DNA of 64,000 bases from Pedobacter namyangjuensis (GTDB lineage: Bacteria; Bacteroidota; Bacteroidia; Sphingobacteriales; Sphingobacteriaceae). Below the pieces are notes generated by a model. It was not told the DNA's origin, did not search any database, and was given only the letters and a program-made list of their open reading frames with translations. The position numbers and the translations under genes are program-made. Where the stretch lies: assembly GCF_003313325.1 (NCBI RefSeq), contig NZ_QMHQ01000002.1:620001-684000 (forward strand), given 5' to 3'. This document shows, in pieces, positions 15,237 through 22,485 of the stretch. Position 1 is the first letter of the stretch, and each line of letters begins with the position of its first letter.

Positions 15237-15791
15237 ATGCAACAATTTGATGATGTTAAGTCTGTACTTGCCGAGTCGCAAACCTATTATTTGGTAAGCG
15301 TTGATATGAATTCAAATTATAGCTATTTAAACCGTCGTTACGCTTTATGGTTCGAACCTATACACGGCGATTTGGTTGGCAAAAATTTCTCGATCACGAT
15401 GCATCCCGACGATCAGCTTGTTTGCGAGCAAGTAAGTATGCAAGCATTTGCTAATCCTGATTCGGTATTTCCTGCAGTACTTAGAAAAATGGACGGAAAC
15501 GGCGGTTTTGTTATGACCAAGTGGGAATTTAAGGCTATGTTTGATGAGTTGGGTAACCCGAATGGGATTTTTTGCATTGGGCATGACATCACCGAACTTA
15601 CCAGAGCAAACACAGACTTAGAGGAAATTAGGAACAGTCATTCGCACGAAGTGCGGAAACATGTTGCAAATCTTTTAGGCTTAGGACGTGTGATAGCAGA
15701 AAGCGATAATGCCAAGGCACTAAAACACGTCGCAAAAATGATTGAGCAATGCACCATCGATTTGGACAACGCCATTAGAAAAATATATTAG
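15237..15791 (+). CDS. PAS protein with HisKA-like helix, no ATPase domain
   Basis: A 184-residue protein. A PAS fold spans ~10-120 (QTYYLVSVDMNSNYSYLNRR, then GKNFSITMHPDD and IFCIGHDITELTRAN). It ends in a helical hairpin, SHSHEVRKHVANLLGLGRVI, which resembles the HisKA dimerisation helix of PAS histidine kinases, with a histidine (residue ~137) in the phospho-acceptor position. The usual HATPase_c is absent: the frame stops 50 residues later with no N box or G boxes. It could be phosphorylated by a partner kinase. Its stop overlaps by 4 bp the stop of the convergent kinase at 15788-16867, an intriguing candidate partner. Confidence 0.75.
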   Translation: MQQFDDVKSVLAESQTYYLVSVDMNSNYSYLNRRYALWFEPIHGDLVGKNFSITMHPDDQLVCEQVSMQAFANPDSVFPAVLRKMDGNGGFVMTKWEFKAMFDELGNPNGIFCIGHDITELTRANTDLEEIRNSHSHEVRKHVANLLGLGRVIAESDNAKALKHVAKMIEQCTIDLDNAIRKIY

Positions 15792-16867
15792 TCGAAAATT
15801 TGCTCGTTTACTAGTGGCAATACAAAGTAAAATTCAGTTCCACCACCTTCAACATCCCTAAAACCGATTGTTCCGTTATACGCTCTGAGAATTTTTTTAG
15901 AGATGGAGAGCCCTATCCCAAAAGATTTTTCTCCGTCGGTGCCGAGTTCGCCGGGTCCACTATCCATATCAAAAATGGTTTTACGCTTATCTTTTGGAAT
16001 GCCCGCACCTTGATCTCTCACAGCCACTTCAATTTCCTCTTCAAAAACATCCATAGAAAGAAAAATTTTCGACTCAAATGGACTAAATTTAATGGCGTTG
16101 GCCAACAGATTGCCAACAACTCTAATTAATTCGCTTCTGTTAGCATAAACTGTTGCTTCGTCTAGTTGATGTACGATAATTTGACCCTTCAGCGTTGCCT
16201 TGTAGTCAAAAAGCGCAATACATTCTAACAGTACCAGATCTAACCTAACATTTGTACAGGTCATACTAACCTCAGGGTTTGTCTCCAAAAGCTTTTCTAT
16301 TAACGATAGCGCAACTTCTCCAGACGATTTTATGATTTGTAAGGTCTCTAGGTCATCAGCATCACGCCCAGACTCTTCCATCATTAAACCTATAATCGTA
16401 TTTATACCACCAATTGGATTTCTCAAATCGTGGGTTACAACCTTTAATAATGCCTGATTTTCTTGTTGCATTTGTCTAAGCTCGCCTACGGTATCAGAAA
16501 GTTGCAGGTTTAAACGGTTTAGTTTTGCAACATTAGCTTTTGATTTGCGCAATGTTCTTAACATGTAAACAATAAAAAAGAGACTTATAAATATCGCTAA
16601 AGCGGTACCTATGAAATAAAGATTAGTTACTTTTTTATTCCCACTAACAATTGCTGGTATGTCTTGCCGGCTAACTGCATTATTATTATTGTATAACAAA
16701 TATGTAAATCGTAGCGGATAATTTACCCAGATTTGGGATTTGTTAATTGGAGGATATAATTTACCTGCAACACTTTGCCTGCAACCTATCAATCCCAAAC
16801 TGATTAAAAGTATAGGCAAAAACTTAAAACACGTAAACCGCCGAGTACCTGAGCCGAATCTAATCAT
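15788..16867 (-). CDS. Membrane-anchored histidine kinase with lipoprotein-type N-terminus
   Basis: The protein has 359 residues. The N-terminus (LPILLISLGLIGCRQ) looks like a type II signal peptide with the lipobox cysteine at residue 29, though it could be an uncleaved helix. A second hydrophobic segment (~83-104, FIGTALAIFISLFFIVYML) would cross the membrane. A coiled linker leads to HisKA with H146 (VVTHDLRNPIGG) and HATPase_c (NLLANAIKFSP, DQGAGI, SFGIGLSISKKIL). The periplasmic part is only ~50 residues, so direct ligand sensing there is doubtful; a membrane or partner-protein signal is more likely. It is convergent with the PAS-only gene. Confidence 0.85.
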   Translation of the reverse strand: MIRFGSGTRRFTCFKFLPILLISLGLIGCRQSVAGKLYPPINKSQIWVNYPLRFTYLLYNNNNAVSRQDIPAIVSGNKKVTNLYFIGTALAIFISLFFIVYMLRTLRKSKANVAKLNRLNLQLSDTVGELRQMQQENQALLKVVTHDLRNPIGGINTIIGLMMEESGRDADDLETLQIIKSSGEVALSLIEKLLETNPEVSMTCTNVRLDLVLLECIALFDYKATLKGQIIVHQLDEATVYANRSELIRVVGNLLANAIKFSPFESKIFLSMDVFEEEIEVAVRDQGAGIPKDKRKTIFDMDSGPGELGTDGEKSFGIGLSISKKILRAYNGTIGFRDVEGGGTEFYFVLPLVNEQIFD

Positions 16868-17004
16868 TATACTATTTATCTATCCGCTCCGGCAATTTCA
16901 GCAACAGGCGCTAACAATATTTGATTTACAAAATACCTTAATACAATACCATTTTGGTTTAGCATGCTATTAATTATCATCACACAACTAACTGAAGTGA
17001 ATAG

Positions 17005-17229
17005 CTAAAGATTTGACTTATCTATAATTTCTTGAGAAATCAAGTCGCCCAAATCGGCTGCTAGTTCATCAGATATGGCACCCTCACCTTTCCATTCGAT
17101 ACTTAACGTACCAGCTTGTGGAGAGATTATACCTAAATCGACATTTTGCTCACTGATTTTAAATGTGCCATTTTGTAGCGGAAAAACTAAATAGCTCACA
17201 CCCCTTAACTCAATTTCGAAATTTTCCAT
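17005..17229 (-). CDS. Small unnamed family protein, copy 2 (74 aa)
   Basis: Second of three paralogues (13679-13894, 17466-17684). The start at 17229 (MENFEIELRG) aligns with the family pattern; an upstream MK at 17235 would add only two residues. It shares FEIELRG, NGTFKI, the SIEWKG strand and the DELAADLGDLI C-terminus, which resembles DDFAAKLGSLI and DDFVQQLGELI in the others. Probably a small beta-rich soluble protein; no named domain is recognised. It diverges from copy 3 across a 236-bp region containing an 11-bp inverted repeat. Confidence 0.75.
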   Translation of the reverse strand: MENFEIELRGVSYLVFPLQNGTFKISEQNVDLGIISPQAGTLSIEWKGEGAISDELAADLGDLISQEIIDKSNL

Positions 17230-17270
17230 CTTCATTTTTGGTCAATTAACACAATTAAATAGAAAATGTT

Positions 17271-17305
17271 CTGAGATTTAACTTTTAGCTAACTTTAAAT
17301 CTCAG
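17271..17305. promoter_or_regulatory. Inverted repeat, 11-bp perfect arms
   Basis: CTGAGATTTAA (17271-17281) and TTAAATCTCAG (17295-17305) are exact complements with a 13-base spacer. The dyad lies in the divergent region between two small paralogues, and neither strand has the T-run expected of a terminator, so a regulatory role (operator or mRNA stem) is possible. Confidence 0.4.
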
Positions 17306-17465
17306 ATATGCACTAAAACTGAGGTTTTTAATGCGTGTATTTAACTGTAAAGCAATAAAAAGTTATCGATAAATTTTAATAAAGCTCAAGTTTACGCCTG
17401 ATGCTCCCGTTTTTCAAAAACCAAATTGTAATTCTTTTGTTCCCCCTAGACAGAACAACAAGAAA

Positions 17466-17684
17466 ATGGCGAAATTCGAACTACAGTTAGAGGGCAAACA
17501 ACTTATCATAGACCCGCAGGAAAATGGCGTTTACCGAGTAATGGAAAACGAAGAGAAAATTGGTGTAGTTTATGCCACTATAGACAATGGTAAAGTTGGC
17601 TGGTCGACACAGGATGAATTGCCTGACGATTTCGTGCAACAACTTGGCGAATTAATCACAGACCATAATAGTGCAAGTGAATAA
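17466..17684 (+). CDS. Small unnamed family protein, copy 3 (72 aa)
   Basis: Third paralogue. MAKFELQLEGKQLIIDP opens with the same FE-hydrophobic pattern; NGVYRV, KVGWS and DDFVQQLGELI match the conserved positions of copies 1 and 2. It lies on the opposite strand from copy 2, facing away, so the pair looks like a divergent duplication. A hairpin terminator (17747-17783) lies 62 bp after its stop and may also end the convergent SDR gene. Confidence 0.75.
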   Translation: MAKFELQLEGKQLIIDPQENGVYRVMENEEKIGVVYATIDNGKVGWSTQDELPDDFVQQLGELITDHNSASE

Positions 17685-17746
17685 CGAATTTATCGTAATG
17701 GCTAACAAAAATATCGTGAGCCAGTACACATTAAATAATCACAATT

Positions 17747-17783
17747 AAAAATCCCATTCGATATTTAATCAAATGGGATTTTT
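17747..17783. terminator. Bidirectional terminator
   Basis: AAAAATCCCATT (17747-17758) is fully complementary to AATGGGATTTTT (17772-17783) with a 13-base loop, providing T-runs on both strands between the copy 3 small gene (+) and the SDR gene (-). Confidence 0.88.
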
Positions 17784-17803
17784 AGTAACTATTTTGAGGA
17801 AAA

Positions 17804-18562
17804 TTAAATTCTAAATCCTCCAGAAACTTCTATTCTTTGCGCATTAATCCATTTAGATTCGTCTGAACAAAGAAATGCAACTACCGATCCAATATCATCT
17901 GGCAAACCAACTCTTCCTAAAGCAGTTTGAGAAGAAACCAACTTGTTGTAATCTGCACTGTCACGAACTGCTCCACCACCAAAATCTGTTTCAATTGCAC
18001 CCGGCGCTATAGAATTTACTCTGATTTTCCTTGCCCCTAATTCTACAGCTTGGTATCTTGATAGCGAATCAATTGCTGCTTTCATTGCGCCATAAGCAGA
18101 ATATCCTGCGAATGAAAATCTAGCCAACCCAGAAGAAGTGTTTACAATACTGCTTCCGTCATTAAGTAATGGTAACAATTTTTGAGTAAGGAAAAAAGGT
18201 CCTTTGAAATGGATATTTGTCATTGCATCCAAAGTCTCCTCAGTTGTAGATTCGAAACTTTCGTTAATGCCGATTCCTGCGTTGTTAACTAAGGCATCTA
18301 ATTTTGCAGATGAAAATTGAGTTTCTAAAACGTTGTTAACTTCACTTACAAAAGCGTCGAAACCTGCTATTGAAGAAATATCCAGAGACAATGCAAAAGC
18401 TTTCTGCCCAATGGTTTCAATTTCTTTTACAACTTCGTCTGCAAATTCTTTTTTTGTTTGATAGGTTAAAATGATATCAAATCCTTTGTTCGCTAGTGCG
18501 ATAACCGAATCTTTACCTAAACCACGGCTTGCGCCAGTTACTAATGCTATTTTATTTGCCAT
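17804..18562 (-). CDS. Short-chain dehydrogenase/reductase (SDR)
   Basis: A 252-residue classical SDR. It has the cofactor loop TGASRGLGKD (residues 9-18), NNAG (93-96), catalytic S143/S144 in NTSSGLA, and Y157 with K161 in YSAYGAMKA. The position after the second strand lacks the acidic residue of NAD-preferring enzymes (ILTYQTKKEF), suggesting NADP(H). The C-terminal VAFLCSDESKWINAQRIEVSGG is the usual SDR end. The substrate is unknown. The AraC regulator gene lies 83 bp upstream on the same strand, an arrangement recurrent in Bacteroidota, so the regulator may control this enzyme. Confidence 0.92.
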   Translation of the reverse strand: MANKIALVTGASRGLGKDSVIALANKGFDIILTYQTKKEFADEVVKEIETIGQKAFALSLDISSIAGFDAFVSEVNNVLETQFSSAKLDALVNNAGIGINESFESTTEETLDAMTNIHFKGPFFLTQKLLPLLNDGSSIVNTSSGLARFSFAGYSAYGAMKAAIDSLSRYQAVELGARKIRVNSIAPGAIETDFGGGAVRDSADYNKLVSSQTALGRVGLPDDIGSVVAFLCSDESKWINAQRIEVSGGFRI

Positions 18563-18645
18563 TTTTATTTTTTTAAATGATAAAACAAAGTTGGAAATTT
18601 AACATGTTCGGTAATTTGCACAAATCAAATGAATATTTGTAAAAA

Positions 18646-19587
18646 TCAAACAACCGATAATTCTCTATAATGTTGTGGAGATTGCTTACTGTGCTTTTTA
18701 AAGAAATTAGAAAAGTGCGCCACTTCTTCGAATCCCAAGGTAAATGCAATTTCAGAAATGTTCCATTTAGTTTGTGTAAGTAGCATTTTAGCTTCCTGAA
18801 ACACACGGCTTCCAATAATTTCTCCAGTTGTTTTTCCGGTTGTGTCTTTTAAAACCTTATTCAAATGGTTAACATGAACGCCCAGAATGCCTGCAAAATC
18901 CGCTGGTGTTTTTAATCTTAAAAGGTGACTAATATTTTCAATGGGAAATTGCCTTTCTAATAATTCGATAAACAGCGTTGTAGTTCTAGAAGCGGCGGTT
19001 TTATTATTTTCTACGGGAAGAATTGGTTTTAATTTCTGACCTAGATGAATCAATTCCATCAGATAATTCCTCAATAAATCATATTTGTACATATAATCAG
19101 ATTGAATCTCGTCGTGCATTTTCAAGAAAATATCTTCAAATTTTTTGAATTGTTCGGTGGAGATTTGATACACAAAATCACTATGTGGCGAAAAAACAGG
19201 AAGATTGTCTATTTCAAACCCGGTTTTAGAAGTTGGTAAAAAATCTTTGGTGAACACACAAAACTGTCCAGACTGTTCCGCATCAAGGTGCGTGTAATTG
19301 TAAGGGATTTTTGGAGAAGCAAATAGAACCGCACAATCTTCGATATCGACAGTTTTATCTGCATATTCTACCTTGTTCTTGCCATTAATCAAACTTATTT
19401 TATAATAAGTTCTCCTGTTATAAGGCATTCCAGTTTTCGATGAACACGTTTTGTAAATCTCCGAAATATCGAAAACATTGAAGTGCCCCACATCCTTATT
19501 AATATTATCATTAAGGAATTGATTGATATCTGGACAGCTTTCTCCTAAAATATCCTTATAAAATTCTTTGATGGTTATCGAACTCAT
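18646..19587 (-). CDS. AraC-family transcriptional regulator
   Basis: A 313-residue regulator. An N-terminal ~190-residue cupin-like sensing domain contains beta-strand-rich segments (YYKISLINGKNKVEYADKT). A C-terminal AraC HTH domain follows, with helix-turn-helix 1 in FAGILGVHVNHLNKVLKDTTG and helix-turn-helix 2 in NISEIAFTLGFEEVAHFSNF, and the family end KKHSKQSPQHYRE. It probably binds DNA as an activator and controls the adjacent SDR gene; this target is inferred from position only. No effector is evident. Confidence 0.9.
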   Translation of the reverse strand: MSSITIKEFYKDILGESCPDINQFLNDNINKDVGHFNVFDISEIYKTCSSKTGMPYNRRTYYKISLINGKNKVEYADKTVDIEDCAVLFASPKIPYNYTHLDAEQSGQFCVFTKDFLPTSKTGFEIDNLPVFSPHSDFVYQISTEQFKKFEDIFLKMHDEIQSDYMYKYDLLRNYLMELIHLGQKLKPILPVENNKTAASRTTTLFIELLERQFPIENISHLLRLKTPADFAGILGVHVNHLNKVLKDTTGKTTGEIIGSRVFQEAKMLLTQTKWNISEIAFTLGFEEVAHFSNFFKKHSKQSPQHYRELSVV

Positions 19588-19703
19588 TAACTTGCAAAAA
19601 TCAAAGATAATGATTTACTAATGAAATATATTTCAATACTTAAATAATCAATATTCAGAAATACGAAAACTAATAATTATTGATAAATCGGTATTTTAAG
19701 GTG

Positions 19704-19731
19704 AGCGAGACTTCTAAAACGAAATCTCGCT
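19704..19731 (-). terminator. Possible terminator of the giant operon
   Basis: AGCGAGA (19704-19710) pairs with TCTCGCT (19725-19731) across 14 bases, just after the stop of the OmpA-family gene at 19744. The minus strand beyond it (CACCTTAAAATACC) has only a weak U-tract, so termination is tentative. Confidence 0.4.
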
Positions 19732-19743
19732 TAACCATTACAT

Positions 19744-21489
19744 CTATCTAATCACCTTAAACTCTGTCCTCCTGTTAACCTGATGGTCTTCTGCAGGACA
19801 ATTTACGTCATTTGCACATCTGTTTAGCAATTGGGTTTCGCCGTAACCTTTCCAAGTCAATCTGTTTTTGGCAATACCTTTTTCTATCAAATATTCTACC
19901 GCAGCTTTAGCTCTTTGGTTAGAAAGCCATAAGTTATAGGCATCGTTTGCTCTACTATCGGTATGCGAGCCCAATTCTATATTCAGTTCCGGATAATCTT
20001 CTAGAATAGTTACAATCTTATCTAATTCTATTGCGGCATCTGGCCTGATGTTAAACTTATTAAAATCATAGTAGATGTTTTTGATGATAAATTGGTCTTT
20101 CGGCCTTTCTACTTTTACTCTATCTGGAGCCGGCTTAGCTACCAAATCTTCTTTAACAGGAAGTATCTGTTTTTTATCTTCTACAAAGTATATATCATCG
20201 CTTCCGGCACCACCACTTCTGTCGGATGATAAATATTTAATGTTGCCGTTAGCATTTAAGAAAAAGGCAAAATCATCCCTTGGTGAGTTTACAGGGAAAC
20301 CTAAATTTACTATATCACCACTGGTTTCTAAAAAATAAATATCCAATCCGCCCAAACCAACTCGGCCATCGCTAGCAAAAAAGAGCTTACCGTTTGCATC
20401 CAGCGCAGGACTACGTTCGTTTCCAATGGTATTTATAGCAGTTTGATTTTGTGGTATTCCCCATGTCCCGTCGGCATTCTTCTTAACCAGATAAATATCA
20501 TTACCACCTTTTCCGCCAGGCATGTCAGATGAGAAATATAAGGTATTCCCGTCTGGACTGATAAATGGGTCGGCGATACAGTATTCATTTACATTATTTA
20601 ACGGAAAAGATACCGGTTCAGACCAATTGCCATCCTTATCTCTAACAGCAAAGTAAGTTTCTACATGAATTGTACTTGGTTCGTTTTTAACTTTTGTAAT
20701 GGTTTCTGGTATTCTGGTTAACGTAAAATAAACCTGATCAGCATTTGCTGTAAAACTAGCCGAACCAACATGGTAATTGGTGTTGGTTTTTACCGGAAAA
20801 AGTTTGAGATCATCTTGGCCATCTTTAAAAAACCATCTTAAATATTTCGTGCCCGTCCAGCCGTTATAATCTTCGCTAGGCAGTTCCAACCTTCTATCAA
20901 ATTTTAAAAAAGAACGAGCTGTTTCATTATTTACATGAACTTTCGCAGATCTATCAGAAGTAAAACTCACACCATCTTTGTAGTCAAACGGACCCCAATC
21001 TGAGTTTTCGGAGTTAAGGTGAGCATGGTTTTCTACCGTAACATTTTTGGGGTTTGCCATAGCTTTTATGGCAAAATCGCAAGAAGCTAGGTATAGTTCC
21101 CGTTGTACAGCCGAAGCATTTTTATCCGCAGCAAAATAGGCTTCGAATTTAGTTTTGGCCTCAGCAAATTTCCCATTACTTTGTAGTGCTTTTGCGTAGC
21201 CAAGCAAATTTTCTGAACTGCTATTCGGTAGTGTTAGGGCTTTGGCATACCATTCTTCTGCCTGTTCATAATCTCTAATTACAGCATATGATTTTGCAAG
21301 TTGTTGCGCTGTATGCAAAGTTTGTTTCTGTTTGTACGCCTTTTTATAAACATCAATGGCTTTGCTGTAATTGTATAATTCAAACTCACTATCTGCTAAT
21401 TTAACAGCGTATTGCGCCCCAACATTAGAAACAAACAACAACGTTATCCCGGCAAACATCAGCGTAAAAATTTTAATTCTATTAATCAT
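19744..21489 (-). CDS. OmpA-family protein with TPR and beta-propeller repeats (PorE-like layout)
   Basis: A 581-residue envelope protein with a signal peptide (~1-25, ending NVGAQ). TPR repeats span ~26-135 (YNYSKAIDVYKKAYKQK). A PD40/WD40-type beta-propeller spans ~150-445 (DPFISPDGNTLYFSSD and KLFFASDGRVGLGGLDIYF). A C-terminal OmpA/MotB peptidoglycan-binding domain spans ~465-581 (IYYDFNKFNIRPDA, ELGSHTDSRANDAYN, LSNQRAKAAVEYL). The HTDSR Asp and QRA Arg are the mDAP-contact positions. This order matches PorE-type proteins of the type IX secretion system and the OmpA partners of SprF-type loci. It lies 9 bp downstream of the PorP/SprF gene, so it is the third gene of the operon and may anchor the exported giant protein or its translocon to the cell wall. 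Confidence 0.9.
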   Translation of the reverse strand: MINRIKIFTLMFAGITLLFVSNVGAQYAVKLADSEFELYNYSKAIDVYKKAYKQKQTLHTAQQLAKSYAVIRDYEQAEEWYAKALTLPNSSSENLLGYAKALQSNGKFAEAKTKFEAYFAADKNASAVQRELYLASCDFAIKAMANPKNVTVENHAHLNSENSDWGPFDYKDGVSFTSDRSAKVHVNNETARSFLKFDRRLELPSEDYNGWTGTKYLRWFFKDGQDDLKLFPVKTNTNYHVGSASFTANADQVYFTLTRIPETITKVKNEPSTIHVETYFAVRDKDGNWSEPVSFPLNNVNEYCIADPFISPDGNTLYFSSDMPGGKGGNDIYLVKKNADGTWGIPQNQTAINTIGNERSPALDANGKLFFASDGRVGLGGLDIYFLETSGDIVNLGFPVNSPRDDFAFFLNANGNIKYLSSDRSGGAGSDDIYFVEDKKQILPVKEDLVAKPAPDRVKVERPKDQFIIKNIYYDFNKFNIRPDAAIELDKIVTILEDYPELNIELGSHTDSRANDAYNLWLSNQRAKAAVEYLIEKGIAKNRLTWKGYGETQLLNRCANDVNCPAEDHQVNRRTEFKVIR

Positions 21490-21498
21490 AACTATGCC

Positions 21499-22479
21499 TT
21501 AAAACTGCCTAGGTGAAACCATTCTTACTTTATTTTTATCAAATGAGTAGCCTACCGAGATCTCATGTGTGCCACTTGCATAACCTTGTAAAGGTCCAGT
21601 TGCAAAATCATAAGCATAACCAATTCTTAAATTTCTGGTTGGAAATAGTTGCAAAGCACCAACTACAGAGTTTCTCGCATTTAGATTATCCTGCAAATTA
21701 TTCTTTTCGTATAACTTTATTGCAGAGCGATAAGAGCCCCCAAGCCAAAACCTTTCAGACAAAATCATGAACATGTTTAAATCTAAACTAGTTGGTCCTT
21801 TTTTATCATCTTTAATTAAAAATGAAGGTCGCAACTGTATGCTTTCATTTATTGGCACCAATGCTCCGGCGGTAAGATAGTAATGAACCGCTGGCTGTGG
21901 TACGTAAGCGTATCTTGTTACATCTATGGCACTCGAGATTAGGTTATCTGCAGAAAATCCGGCAAAATACCTGTCGTTAGAGAAAAACACACCAAAACGG
22001 GCATCGGGCAGTAATGCTCTTTCCATGCCAAACGGCTGTCGACTTTCCCTATCATTTGGATCTAATATCGAGCCATCCAATCCTAATTGCATTATCCCGG
22101 CGCTAACTCCCAAAGCTAAACGCGACGAACCTTCGTCATTTAACTTTAGTCGGTAGGCATAACTAGCATAGGCCATAAGGTTTTTTTGAGCGCCCAAAAC
22201 ATCACTAGCAACTTGGAATGCAAGACCAACATTACCATTATTAGCAATGGCATCTGCAGCAAAGCTGAAACTTTTTGGAGCTCCAGTTACGCCTGTCCAT
22301 TGCGTACGGTAAAAGCTATGCAGGTTAAGAACCTCTTTGTAACCTGCATAGGCTGGGTTTATGTAAATGCCGTTAAAAATGTATTGGCTGTATTGTGCAT
22401 CTTGTTGGGCTTTCGAAATTGTACTACCAAGTAGCAAAAACGTAAGTATCGATATTATCTTTTTCATATATTGTTTCAT
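21499..22479 (-). CDS. PorP/SprF family type IX secretion outer-membrane protein
   Basis: A 326-residue protein with a signal peptide (ILTFLLLGSTISKAQQ). The N-terminal AQYSQYIFNGIYINPAYAGY is the family signature, followed by an outer-membrane beta barrel (alternating patterns such as RYFAGFSADNLISSA) and the C-terminal HEISVGYSFDKNK. SprF proteins are needed for secretion of giant type-B CTD proteins such as SprB in Flavobacterium. It lies 6 bp after the giant adhesin gene, whose product has just such a CTD, so the two are almost certainly a dedicated cargo/partner pair. Confidence 0.93.
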   Translation of the reverse strand: MKQYMKKIISILTFLLLGSTISKAQQDAQYSQYIFNGIYINPAYAGYKEVLNLHSFYRTQWTGVTGAPKSFSFAADAIANNGNVGLAFQVASDVLGAQKNLMAYASYAYRLKLNDEGSSRLALGVSAGIMQLGLDGSILDPNDRESRQPFGMERALLPDARFGVFFSNDRYFAGFSADNLISSAIDVTRYAYVPQPAVHYYLTAGALVPINESIQLRPSFLIKDDKKGPTSLDLNMFMILSERFWLGGSYRSAIKLYEKNNLQDNLNARNSVVGALQLFPTRNLRIGYAYDFATGPLQGYASGTHEISVGYSFDKNKVRMVSPRQF

Positions 22480-22485
22480 TGCTAG

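Noticed and set aside
18573..18815. Minus-strand open frame of 80 residues inside the AraC gene end
   Set aside because: It overlaps the AraC HTH domain in another frame and has a Cys/Leu-rich sequence without a recognisable domain.
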